Below are positions 1-6,639 of a DNA stretch of 8,085 nucleotides, in pieces. The first letter of the stretch is position 1, and every line of letters starts with the position of its first letter. The stretch lies in assembly GCA_018667995.1 (NCBI GenBank), contig JABIQT010000516.1:1-8085 (forward strand), given 5' to 3'. Source of the DNA: Candidatus Latescibacterota bacterium (GTDB lineage: Bacteria > JAAXHH01 > JABIQT01). The notes beneath the pieces were generated by a model. It saw nothing but the letters and a program-made list of their open reading frames with translations. It did no database searches and was not told the origin of the DNA. Made by a program: the position numbers and the translations under genes.

Positions 1-1166
1 ATGGGTAGCGCATCTATTAAATAGATATCCGGTGGCAGCGCGATAATCTCAAAAGTGGCTTGTGCCCAACACAGAACATACCCGGTTAGGCATCCTAAAA
101 TAGTACCGCTGATTCCAACCACTGATCCCTGGAATATGAAGATCTTCATAATGCTTCTGGATGTGGAGCCCATTGATTTGAGAATGCCGATGTCTTTGGT
201 TTTTTCAAGCACTACCATAATCAGGGTGCTCACAATGTTGAAAGCTGCAACCAGTATGATCAGGTTGAGAATTGCGAAAGAACCCCACTTCTCCAGTGCC
301 ATCCACCGAAAAAGGCCCTTATTTCTCTGCATCCAATCAATGGTAAAATACGAAGGACTCAAAGACGGCGCAACATCGGATTTCTGCGGTTCGTGAAGTA
401 CCGTTTCGATGTCGTTGGCAATTTCGCGGGCTCGATCACGATCGTCGACACGTACCGCGATGCCCTTGACACCGTCGCCCATCTTGAAAAGAGCCTGCGC
501 TTCGTGCAGTGAAAGGTAGACAAAGGTACGATCGTATTCGTAGAATCCGGTTTCCGTAACCCCTGCTACGCGATAAGGTTTTACATATGGCCGGAATATA
601 GAAGTGAGAGACATATTCTGTATGTTCACGAGGGCGACTTTTTGACCGATCATGATACCAAGATCGTCGGCGAGTGCGCGTCCCAGAACGATACCGGGAT
701 ATGACTTCTGGTCGACACTACCCGGAATCGGCGCTTCAGAAAAATCGAGCTCACCAAAGATGACATTCTCGTGGATTCGGGTAACATGCTTTTCCTGGTC
801 CGGATTGATACCTACGACAACCACACCGTCAGACCCTCTATTGGCCGGCAACGGTGTGAAGACGGCCTTGTCGAGGATGTACGGGGCCGCGGCTTCAACG
901 TGCTCGACCAGTTCGATTTGTGCCACGAGATCGTCATAGTTTTCTATCGGCTTGTTATAGAGCGAGAGCACATTAACATGTGCCCGTTCGCCTATGATGC
1001 GGGACCTCACTTCGCTCTCAAAACCATTGAATAAAGAGAGGACGATCACGAGAGCCGCCACTCCAACCAAGACGCCGCTGACTGAGATATAGGTAATAAT
1101 AGAGACAAATTTAGTACGGCGTTTTGACCTCAGATAGCGATGGGCGACGAACAATTCATAGGCCAT
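1..1166 (-). CDS. LolC/LolE-family lipoprotein-releasing ABC transporter permease (C-terminus cut by window edge)
   Basis: Inner-membrane permease of the LolCDE type, which releases mature lipoproteins from the inner membrane to the periplasmic carrier using a LolD ATPase. Reading the minus strand from ATG 1166 gives 388 open codons to the window edge. The protein starts MAYELFVAHRYLRSKRRTKF, and the first membrane segment follows at about residues 20-48 (FVSIITYISVSG, then LVGVAALVIVLSLFNGFE), the typical Lol N-terminus. A periplasmic domain of about 220 residues comes next, then the FtsX-type core: one helix in WGSFAILNLIILVAAFNIVS, the cytoplasmic EKTKDIGILKSMG loop, and another helix around FQGSVVGISGTILGCL. 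The last visible residues include LPPDIYLIDALP, which resembles the LP-x-DIY-x-I-x-x-LP stretch of LolC/E. By family length about 25-30 residues, mainly the last helix, are missing. It begins 12 bp after the lysS stop, so the two are probably one transcript. LolC and LolE cannot be told apart here; many non-enteric bacteria have one merged type. Confidence 0.93.
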   Translation of the reverse strand, partial: MAYELFVAHRYLRSKRRTKFVSIITYISVSGVLVGVAALVIVLSLFNGFESEVRSRIIGERAHVNVLSLYNKPIENYDDLVAQIELVEHVEAAAPYILDKAVFTPLPANRGSDGVVVVGINPDQEKHVTRIHENVIFGELDFSEAPIPGSVDQKSYPGIVLGRALADDLGIMIGQKVALVNIQNMSLTSIFRPYVKPYRVAGVTETGFYEYDRTFVYLSLHEAQALFKMGDGVKGIAVRVDDRDRAREIANDIETVLHEPQKSDVAPSLSPSYFTIDWMQRNKGLFRWMALEKWGSFAILNLIILVAAFNIVSTLIMVVLEKTKDIGILKSMGSTSRSIMKIFIFQGSVVGISGTILGCLTGYVLCWAQATFEIIALPPDIYLIDALP

Positions 1167-1178
1167 GGAGAGCTCGGA

Positions 1179-2693
1179 TCAAGGGGCCGCGTCTGTGGAT
1201 TCCGGTTCGATAATCTCCGGGCGCATCGAGGGAAAAAGAATAACGTCTTTAATCGACGGCGAGTTGGTGATATACATCATCAATCGATCAATGCCTATAC
1301 CACACCCACCTGTTGGAGGCATTCCGTACTCCATTGCTCGAATGTAGTCATCGTCCAGTGCGTGGGCTTCCTCATCTCCTTCAGCCTTCAGAGCCACTTG
1401 ATCCTCGAATCGTTCGCGCTGATCTATGGGGTCATTCAATTCAGAAAATGCATTGGCGCATTCGTTTCCGCAGATAAACGCTTCAAAGCGCTCAACCAGG
1501 CCTGACGTCGTACGATGCTTTTTCGCCAGGGGTGATATTTCGACCGGATAGTCGATGATGAATGTGGGTTGAATCAGATTGGGCTCAACGCAGGCCTCGA
1601 AAATCTCATTGATTAGCTTTCCCCTGCTGAGCCCTTTGTCAAGATGCACACCGTGGTCAGAGCAAAATCCTCGCAGGTCGGCTTCCGATGCATCTTGGAC
1701 TTCAATACTCGTGAATTCCTGGATGGCGTCCAACATGGTGACTCTCCGCCAGGGCGGTGAGAGATCTATGGTATGTTCACCAAAAGTTACCGTAGTGGAA
1801 CCGGTGGCCTCCTTAACCGCAGTCGCGATGAGGTTTTCCGTGAGCCACATCATATCATTGTAGTCAGCATAGGCCTGGTAAAACTCCAGCATGGTGAATT
1901 CGGGATTATGTGTTCTGTCCATACCTTCATTCCGAAAATCGCGACCAATTTCATACACCCTTTCCAGCCCCCCAACAATGAGCCTCTTCAGGTATAATTC
2001 GTCGGCGATCCGAAGGTAGAACTGAGCATCCAGTGTATTATGGTGAGTTGTGAACGGACGGGCCAGTGCGCCCCCATAGATAGGCTGAAGAACAGGAGTT
2101 TCCACTTCTATGAAATCCTGTCCGTCCATGAAGCGCTGGATCGCTCTTATCAAACGTGAACGTGTGAGGAACACTTCTTTCACACCGGGATTGACGATGA
2201 GGTCCACATATCGCTGCCTGTAACGGGTTTCAATATCTTGAAGTCCGTGCCACTTCTCTGGCAATGGGCGAATAGATTTGGAAAGCAAGATAATCGACTC
2301 AACCAGCACCGTGGTTTCGCCAGTCCTGGTACGAAACACGGTGCCTGAGACTCCTATATAATCACCTATATCCATCAGTCGGTTGTACAGATCATGTGCA
2401 TCTTCGCCTATGCGATCCAGGCGCACATAAACTTGTACTCTACCAGTCCGATCTGAAATATGCGAGAATCCGGTCTTCCCGTGACCCCGTTTGCTCATGA
2501 GGCGGCCGGCCACGGTTACCCGTTCTTCCGAGTCTATGAGTGATTCAACCTGGTCGAGGATCGTCTGCGCTGGGTGGGATACATTAAAGCGATGGGGGTA
2601 GGGGTCGATGCCTAAATCCCGTATTTCACCCAGTTTCTGAATCCTCTGGGCCACGACATCGTTGGAACTGTCCAAAGCGTTCTCCGGCTGCAT
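1179..2693 (-). CDS. lysS: Lysyl-tRNA synthetase, class II
   Basis: Cytosolic enzyme that charges tRNA-Lys with lysine using ATP. The 504-residue product matches the usual class II LysRS length of about 490-510. The N-terminal OB-fold anticodon-binding domain spans about residues 57-150 (VTVAGRLMSKRGHGKTGF, then ISDRTGRVQVYV). The catalytic core follows: RYRQRYVDLIVNP (157-169) leads into motif 1, motif 2 contains RDFRNEGMDRTHNPEF (251-266), YPVEISPLAK lies at 382-391, and motif 3 is GCGIGIDRLMM (463-473) followed by NSPSIKDVILFPSMRPE. Cys464 sits where Leu is common in motif 3, a mild substitution. The ATG at 2693 has no strong Shine-Dalgarno but is the first ATG after an in-frame stop at 2736-2738. 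A good sigma70-like promoter lies at 2794-2765. The gene lies downstream of prfB, a pairing also seen in enterobacteria, and directly upstream of the Lol permease gene. Function is secure. Confidence 0.97.
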   Translation of the reverse strand: MQPENALDSSNDVVAQRIQKLGEIRDLGIDPYPHRFNVSHPAQTILDQVESLIDSEERVTVAGRLMSKRGHGKTGFSHISDRTGRVQVYVRLDRIGEDAHDLYNRLMDIGDYIGVSGTVFRTRTGETTVLVESIILLSKSIRPLPEKWHGLQDIETRYRQRYVDLIVNPGVKEVFLTRSRLIRAIQRFMDGQDFIEVETPVLQPIYGGALARPFTTHHNTLDAQFYLRIADELYLKRLIVGGLERVYEIGRDFRNEGMDRTHNPEFTMLEFYQAYADYNDMMWLTENLIATAVKEATGSTTVTFGEHTIDLSPPWRRVTMLDAIQEFTSIEVQDASEADLRGFCSDHGVHLDKGLSRGKLINEIFEACVEPNLIQPTFIIDYPVEISPLAKKHRTTSGLVERFEAFICGNECANAFSELNDPIDQRERFEDQVALKAEGDEEAHALDDDYIRAMEYGMPPTGGCGIGIDRLMMYITNSPSIKDVILFPSMRPEIIEPESTDAAP

Positions 2694-2764
2694 TTCGGGA
2701 ATTACGTGGTGCGACTGTAGCTCAAGTTTAATTAGCTACCATTTTATGCTGATAAGGGTGGCTT

Positions 2765-2794
2765 AATATACTCGAGAGGCGCAATTGATGTCAA
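2765..2794 (-). promoter_or_regulatory. Sigma70-like promoter of lysS
   Basis: On the minus strand a perfect -35 box TTGACA (2794-2789) is followed after 18 bp by TATATT (2770-2765), which matches TATAAT at five of six positions. Transcription would start near 2758, giving a leader of about 65 nt before the lysS ATG at 2693. This allows lysS and the Lol permease to be expressed independently of prfB. A weaker second TTGACA lies upstream at 2838-2833 without a convincing -10 box. Confidence 0.6.
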
Positions 2795-2819
2795 GCGGAA
2801 AACAGCAGTTCTAACCGAG

Positions 2820-2864
2820 ATTTGCCCCTGAGTGTCAACTACTTGCGTCGATTTGCGGGCAAAT
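2820..2864. repeat. Inverted repeat in the prfB-lysS gap
   Basis: ATTTGCCC (2820-2827) and GGGCAAAT (2857-2864) are perfect 8-bp reverse complements separated by 29 nt. The right arm is itself part of a tighter palindrome, ATTTGC-GG-GCAAAT (2851-2864). Neither form is followed by a T-run in the prfB direction, so this is not a standard rho-independent terminator. It lies about 60 bp behind the prfB stop and upstream of the lysS promoter. It could be an operator, an mRNA 3'-end hairpin, or chance. Confidence 0.35.
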
Positions 2865-2925
2865 GAGGATCAAGGCGGTTGGAGGTAATTATTGAGAGAG
2901 TATGAACATGTGGTCGCCTGATCTA

Positions 2926-4030
2926 TTACCGGTTCAAGTCATGATGCAGATAAGCCTGTATGAATGGATCAATTTTACCATCCATCACGGACTGGATATT
3001 GCCCACTTCCTCATTCGTTCGGTGATCCTTGACCAGATTGTAAGGATGGAATACATAGGAACGAATTTGGCTTCCCCACTCTATTTTCTTTTTCTCAGAC
3101 TCCATCGCATCCATTTTCTTCTGTAGTTCAGCCTGCTGAAGTTGATAGAGTTTAGATACGAGGACTTTCATGGCACTCTCTCGATTCCTGTGTTGCGAGC
3201 GTTCTGACTGGCACTGTACAACGGTTCCGGAGGGAATATGTGTGATCCGAATGGCCGAGGATGTTTTGTTCACATGCTGTCCGCCGGCACCGCTAGCTCG
3301 GTAGGTATCAACTCTGAGATCGGATTCGTTTAGTTCTATTTCACCGAAATCCTGAATCTCGGGCATAACCGAGATTGAGGCGAAAGAGGTGTGCCGCCTA
3401 TGATTTGCGTCGAAGGGAGAGATTCTTACCAGGCGATGAACGCCTGCCTCTGCCTTTAGATAGCCGTAGGCATAATCACCAGTGATTTCTATATCCACGC
3501 TCTTGATCCCCGCTTCATCGCCAGGCTGAAGGTCAAGCGTGTCGTAACTGTAACCGTGCGACTCGATCCAGCGGAGATACATGCGCATGAGCATCTCGGC
3601 CCAGTCTTGGGATTCGGTTCCACCGGCCCCTGGGTGAATAGAGAGAATCGCATTCTTCATGTCGTCTGGTTCTGATAAAAGACTCTGTAGTTCGACCGTT
3701 TCTATAGTTTCCTGCAGCGGCTCAAAGGAATCCGAGACCTCCCCATAGGTATCTTCATCGTCTTCTTCAGCGGCCAGTTCAAATAAGGTCTCCAGGTCCT
3801 CAAGCTGTGTATGCAGACCCTCCCAGCTTTCAACGCTCTTTTTTCGTAGACTTACTTGCTTTCCGATCTGCTGGGCTTTCTCTTGATTGTCCCAAAAACC
3901 AGGTGCGGCCATGAGTTTTTCAAGCTCGATCAGTTCCAGCTCTTTGACCTCCAGGTCAAAGAGTCCTCCGGAGTGTGTCAATTCGCGTGCGGGCTTCTCG
4001 TAGCGCGTCCCTCAGTTCCGTTCCCATCAT
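2926..4030 (-). CDS. prfB: Peptide chain release factor 2 (programmed +1 frameshift)
   Basis: RF2 recognises UGA and UAA stop codons in the ribosomal A site and triggers peptide release. The gene starts at ATG 4030 (a second ATG follows at 4027), with AAAGGA 9 nt upstream. It encodes 24 residues (MMGTELRDALREARTRIDTL overlaps the first 20, then RRTL), meets TGA at 3958-3956, and continues in the +1 frame to TAA at 2928-2926, for 367 residues against 365 in E. coli. The body has the N-terminal helical domain (MAAPGFWDNQ), an acidic stretch, the SPF tripeptide that reads the stop codon (about residues 204-206, in RISPFDANHRRH), and the GGQ catalytic motif (about 249-251, in SGAGGQHVNKTSS). Spacing of SPF and GGQ agrees with E. 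coli RF2. The residue before SGAGGQ is Ala, as in most bacteria, whereas E. coli K-12 has Thr. Without the frameshift the open frame would appear to begin at 3981, which lacks the true N-terminus. It is followed by lysS on the same strand. Confidence 0.97.
3955..3970 (-). promoter_or_regulatory. prfB programmed frameshift site (internal SD + CTT TGA C)
   Basis: In the initial frame the mRNA reads CGG AGG ACT CTT TGA C: an internal Shine-Dalgarno-like GGAGG, one spacer codon, then the slippery CTT followed by TGA and C. This is the arrangement of the E. coli site (AGG GGG TAT CTT TGA C), with identical spacing. By established knowledge of RF2, low RF2 leaves UGA unread, the ribosome slips +1 from CUU to UUU and resumes at GAC, so RF2 controls its own synthesis. 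Confidence 0.95.
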
Positions 4031-4272
4031 GTTGATGAATCCTTTCGCACGGGTATATTTCGTACGCTCAGTTCGACTGTTAATTGTTTGCTGCGGCAAT
4101 ATTACGATTCAATGGCTGGGGGTACCGATGTCGTTGGCCATGGTCTAAGAGGCAACCTCAATACGCCCCTTGATGTCTCAAACCGGAATCACCTCTAGCC
4201 AATCCTATATCCTACGATTACGGCGTCCTATGCTTACCGAGCCAGGATTGCAGCCTTTACATGCCTGCTCGA

Positions 4273-4971
4273 TCAAATGAGACCTTTTCCAGCGAGACTT
4301 GTAAAATCCGTATTTCCGAGAATGATATGGTCCAGTACTCGGATGTCTATCATACGCCCTGCCTCAACCAACTGCCGGGTGACTTTCAGGTCGTCTTGAC
4401 TTGGTGTTGGATCCCCGCTTGGATGATTGTGCATAAAGATTACAGATGCAGCTGATTCCAATATGGCGGGCTTGTATACCTCTCTCGGATGAACAATACT
4501 CGCTGTCAATGATCCCTCCGAAACGGTGACTTCATTGATCAGTCTATTTCTGGCATCCAATAAAAGAACAATGAAGACTTCTTTGCGATGGTCTCTAAAT
4601 CTGGGGATATAATACTGAGCCACTTCTGTACTGGAGCCGAAGGCTATTCGGTCTATGTCCGGGGCCTCCAAACGTCGTCCTATTTCAATAGCTGCAGCCA
4701 TTTGTGATGCCTTTACCTGGCCAACACCGCGGATGGCACATAGTTCTTGGGAATCACGAGTCGACATCTGGCGCAGACCACCGAAATGATTCAATAAATC
4801 ACGAGCAATGTCAAGGGCATTTCGCCCGGTTGTTGCATCTCCCGTTCTGAGTAGAATTGCGAGCAACTCGGAGTCAGTTAACGACATGGCGCCGAATCGA
4901 AGCAGTCGTTCTCTTGGGCGATCCTGCTCGGACCAATCTTTGATGCCCAATTGGGATCGTATTTCACTCAT
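4273..4971 (-). CDS. radC: RadC family protein (JAMM/MPN+ domain)
   Basis: A 232-residue RadC-family protein; the family has been linked to DNA repair and plasmid or phage functions, but its biochemical role is not settled. The N-terminal part (RPRERLLRFGAMSLTDSELL, residues 18-37) and the helix-hairpin-helix segment (LCAIRGVGQVKASQM, about 77-91) are typical. The C-terminal JAMM metalloprotease-like domain is complete: Glu131 in EVFIVLLLDARNR, and HNHPSGDPTPSQDD at 181-194 giving His181, His183, Ser191 and Asp194 as the metal site. I chose ATG 4971 because GGAGAG lies just upstream and MSEIRSQLGIKDW matches where family members begin. An in-frame ATG at 5025 would add 18 residues of unlikely sequence. 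It stands alone, about 240 bp before prfB on the same strand, with no mobile-element genes beside it, so it is likely the chromosomal housekeeping copy. Confidence 0.94.
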   Translation of the reverse strand: MSEIRSQLGIKDWSEQDRPRERLLRFGAMSLTDSELLAILLRTGDATTGRNALDIARDLLNHFGGLRQMSTRDSQELCAIRGVGQVKASQMAAAIEIGRRLEAPDIDRIAFGSSTEVAQYYIPRFRDHRKEVFIVLLLDARNRLINEVTVSEGSLTASIVHPREVYKPAILESAASVIFMHNHPSGDPTPSQDDLKVTRQLVEAGRMIDIRVLDHIILGNTDFTSLAGKGLI

Positions 4972-5299
4972 GTTCTCTCCGTTATCCTGCAAAGCGCTTT
5001 CAGCCGGCATTGCACCTGGCAGCATAGTCGGAGCACCTGGAATATACTCGTACGCCGCTGCCGTTCCTCGAGAAAAGCTACATCGGGAAAATCCTGACTG
5101 GTGGAGGGTTTGTTTCGAAACGGGCTAGCCCGAGCCAAAGGGCAGTTTGCCGGGTATGCCACCCATTGTATGGCCTAATTGGCGCAATCGGGTGATGAAC
5201 CTGGTAGGGGATACGTGCCGGGCTGATGCGAGAACAGGCACTGCTAGTATGCGGGTTCGATCGTGATGGGGAATACGCTGAGAACTATCAGAAGCTTAT
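4972..5299. other. Intergenic stretch upstream of radC, no convincing gene
   Basis: No reading frame here looks like a protein I recognise; the frames that stay open give low-complexity, Arg/Pro/Ser-rich translations. Visible structure is limited to a 12-bp palindrome CGGGCTAGCCCG (5121-5132), a direct repeat GCACCTGG at 5012-5019 and 5033-5040 (21 bp apart), and a TATATT (minus strand, 5046-5041) that could be a radC -10 box but lacks a matching -35. A GGTTCGATC at about 5244-5252 recalls a tRNA T-loop, but its flanks do not form a T-stem. Confidence 0.5.
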
Positions 5300-5488
5300 C
5301 TACCTGGTCAGATTGGTAAGCGGATCATCAATCTCTGTCTCGTCCGCAGCCATAGCCAGATTCGCTTGCGCTTGTTCTAACGGGAAAGTGAGAATCCGTT
5401 GACCTTGTTTATAGTCCACGAACCATCGATGTTCTGACAAGATATGAGTAGGAGACTTCAGGCGACTCGTAGTCTCGCGGGGCGACAT
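5300..5488 (-). CDS. Possible small hypothetical protein (62 aa) or gene remnant
   Basis: I do not recognise this ORF. From ATG 5488 it encodes 62 residues with TAG at 5302-5300; TTG codons at 5509 and 5506 and the frame up to an in-frame TGA at 5542-5540 could extend it. The composition is protein-like, without low complexity: a central SEHRWFVDYKQGQRILTF, then a helix-prone, Ala/Gln-rich and acidic tail (LEQAQANLAMAADETEIDD). There is no signal peptide or membrane segment. No good Shine-Dalgarno precedes the ATG (GTGTCCCTGCGCAAA), which argues against a real gene or suggests a decayed fragment of a larger one. It lies between radC and the dioxygenase on the same strand, just behind a 10-bp inverted repeat. 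Existence as a gene is uncertain. Confidence 0.3.
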   Translation of the reverse strand: MSPRETTSRLKSPTHILSEHRWFVDYKQGQRILTFPLEQAQANLAMAADETEIDDPLTNLTR

Positions 5489-5522
5489 TTTGCGCAGGGA
5501 CACCAACAATGACCGTCCGCAT

Positions 5523-5556
5523 ACAGTTTCACCAATTTGTCAATGAGTGAAACTGT
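5523..5556. repeat. Perfect 10-bp inverted repeat downstream of the dioxygenase gene
   Basis: ACAGTTTCAC (5523-5532) and GTGAAACTGT (5547-5556) are exact reverse complements around a 14-nt centre. It lies about 80 bp past the dioxygenase stop codon, on the side where that transcript would end. The stem is only moderately GC-rich and no T-run follows on either strand, so it is a poor intrinsic terminator. It could act as a transcription-factor site or as an mRNA 3'-end hairpin. The centre contains TTGACA on the minus strand, but no -10 box lies at the right distance. Confidence 0.5.
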
Positions 5557-5637
5557 CATAACTAGAGCAGCAGTGTATCCGCCAGATGGACAACATGTGT
5601 AACTCTCTCAATGGTTATCACTGGATAGCGATGTATG

Positions 5638-6429
5638 CTATTCCCTAATTCTGGGTATGAGTGGTTTTCCGGCCCGGGCTAGTGGAAGTCCTGCAAACGC
5701 ACATCTGTTATTCCAGAGGTCCCGAGCCTCTGCAGTCTTGTATTCGTTTATCAAGGCGTGCCTGGCAGTACCCGTATAGTTGTGCCCGGCTCTGTGAACG
5801 ACTTGAACGTGGATGATTGCCACATCACCTGCCTTAGCTGCCAGCACCTTCCAACTACCTGGTGCGACTGCGTCATCCGAAATGGTATGCCCATCCTGGG
5901 TATCCCATTCACCCCTCAAATGGCTCCCTGGTATCACTTCCGTGGCTCCCTGTTCGAAGTCCGTGTCGTCAATATAGGTGATGGCCGCGGCAAGATCAGG
6001 TTGCGAGTGGCGCTCGTACGGCCAATCCTGATGCCACCCCTGACTGGCGTGAAAGCCAGGCGGTTTATTGCGAACTTTGCCGTTATGGAAATCGATGTTC
6101 GGCCCGAGCAGGTCTGTCATAGGCACTACGACTCGCGGGTCTGTGAACTGGTCGAACCAGAAGTCTTCTGCCAGTGTCTGGTCCATTATGCCGACCACGT
6201 TTTTGGGATTGAATGGATCGAGAGGATACCCTTCGGCCGGATCCATAAAATCATAGCTGATGTTTTTTGGGCGATCCGCTGTGTTAGTCACCAGTAGGTG
6301 AAACTCCTGGCGTAATTCGCGTATCTCGTCCGCGTCGTACAACTGAGGAAGGACCAGATACCCATTATCTTTGAAAAACTGTGTTTGATCAGGCGATAGT
6401 TGGTGCGCGGAGATGGCGGGACGGTTCAT
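5638..6429 (-). CDS. Phytanoyl-CoA dioxygenase (PhyH) family Fe(II)/2-oxoglutarate oxygenase
   Basis: A 263-residue cytosolic oxygenase of the PhyH family, which uses Fe(II), O2 and 2-oxoglutarate, usually to hydroxylate a small molecule; the bacterial substrate cannot be read from sequence. The N-terminus (LSPDQTQFFKDNGYLVLPQL, residues 11-30) is the usual PhyH opening. The iron-binding triad is visible: His133 and Asp135 in GWHQDWPY, and His212 in VVHRAGHN. Arg223 (GTARHAL) is the expected 2-oxoglutarate-binding Arg. Between them, EQGATEVIPGSHLRGEW (159-175) is the conserved strand and turn with GSH, and AAKAGDVAIIH leads to the distal His. All catalytic positions are present and the length is normal, so it should be active. 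ATG 6429 is preceded by GAGGAT at about 10 nt. It is divergent from the Gfo/Idh-type gene with a shared 210 bp control region, suggesting a common pathway. A true phytanoyl-CoA substrate is unlikely in this context. Confidence 0.92.
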   Translation of the reverse strand: MNRPAISAHQLSPDQTQFFKDNGYLVLPQLYDADEIRELRQEFHLLVTNTADRPKNISYDFMDPAEGYPLDPFNPKNVVGIMDQTLAEDFWFDQFTDPRVVVPMTDLLGPNIDFHNGKVRNKPPGFHASQGWHQDWPYERHSQPDLAAAITYIDDTDFEQGATEVIPGSHLRGEWDTQDGHTISDDAVAPGSWKVLAAKAGDVAIIHVQVVHRAGHNYTGTARHALINEYKTAEARDLWNNRCAFAGLPLARAGKPLIPRIRE

Positions 6430-6465
6430 GTCGGTCGATCCTCAAATAGTAGATGGTCGGATGCC

Positions 6466-6488
6466 CCAGATAAACTCAAATTATCTGG
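6466..6488. promoter_or_regulatory. Candidate operator: 8-bp inverted repeat at the dioxygenase promoter
   Basis: CCAGATAA (6466-6473) and TTATCTGG (6481-6488) are perfect reverse complements with a 7-nt centre, giving a 23-bp dyad of the size bound by dimeric repressors. It overlaps the predicted -10 of the dioxygenase gene, a position where binding would block transcription. The same half-site TTATCTGG occurs again at 7734-7741, ahead of the next gene. The regulator is not encoded in this window. Confidence 0.5.
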
Positions 6489-6505
6489 TACTGTCATTAC
6501 GTCAA
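6478..6505 (-). promoter_or_regulatory. Weak candidate promoter of the dioxygenase gene
   Basis: On the minus strand TTGACG (6505-6500) is followed after 16 bp by TAATTT (6483-6478). The -35 is good and the -10 poor. The predicted start near 6471 would leave a leader of about 40 nt before ATG 6429. Other alignments of the -10 (for example GATAAT) are possible. Confidence 0.3.
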
Positions 6506-6560
6506 TTTTCAGATCAGAATGGCATAGTCAAGAGGGAAATTCTGACTGATACTAAGATTC

Positions 6561-6589
6561 TTGACATTTCAAACTGATACGCTTAGACT
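6561..6589 (+). promoter_or_regulatory. Sigma70-like promoter of the Gfo/Idh-family gene
   Basis: A perfect -35 TTGACA (6561-6566) is followed after exactly 17 bp by TAGACT (6584-6589), four of six matches to TATAAT. Transcription would begin near 6596, about 44 nt before the ATG at 6640. This start point makes the upstream in-frame TTG at 6598 an unlikely initiation codon. Confidence 0.6.
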
Positions 6590-6593
6590 AAGC
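6581..6593. promoter_or_regulatory. Candidate operator: palindrome on the -10 box of the Gfo/Idh-family gene
   Basis: GCTTAG-A-CTAAGC is a perfect 13-bp palindrome that contains the predicted -10 TAGACT. Its sequence differs from the dyad at 6466-6488, so if both are functional they would serve different regulators. Short palindromes arise by chance, and the main support is the exact placement. Confidence 0.4.
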
Positions 6594-6639
6594 CGGATTG
6601 TCAACAGTATATATACGATATATGTTACAGGAAGCTATC

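Noticed and set aside
1140-1505. 121-codon plus-strand open frame
   Set aside because: It is antisense to the end of lysS, including motif 3, and its translation shows no family features.
4055-4083. Promoter of prfB (TTAACA, 17 bp, AAATAT on the minus strand)
   Set aside because: The -10 matches the consensus at only three positions, and other alignments in the gap are no better.
4148-4158. GAGG-CAA-CCTC hairpin as terminator of radC
   Set aside because: The stem is only 4 bp and no T-run follows on the minus strand.
4968-5162. 64-codon minus-strand frame overlapping the radC start
   Set aside because: It overlaps radC in another frame, is rich in Arg/Cys/Leu without any motif, and has no ribosome binding site.
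5240-5260. tRNA-like T-loop (GGGTTCGATCG)
   Set aside because: The flanking bases do not pair as a 5-bp T-stem and no acceptor, anticodon or D arm can be formed around it.
5758-6297. 179-codon plus-strand open frame
   Set aside because: It lies antisense inside the dioxygenase gene, whose complete catalytic motifs show the minus strand is the coding one.
6354-6370. Second copy of the dioxygenase operator (CCAGATA ... TTATCT)
   Set aside because: It lies within the dioxygenase coding sequence, the half-sites are incomplete and the spacing differs from 6466-6488.
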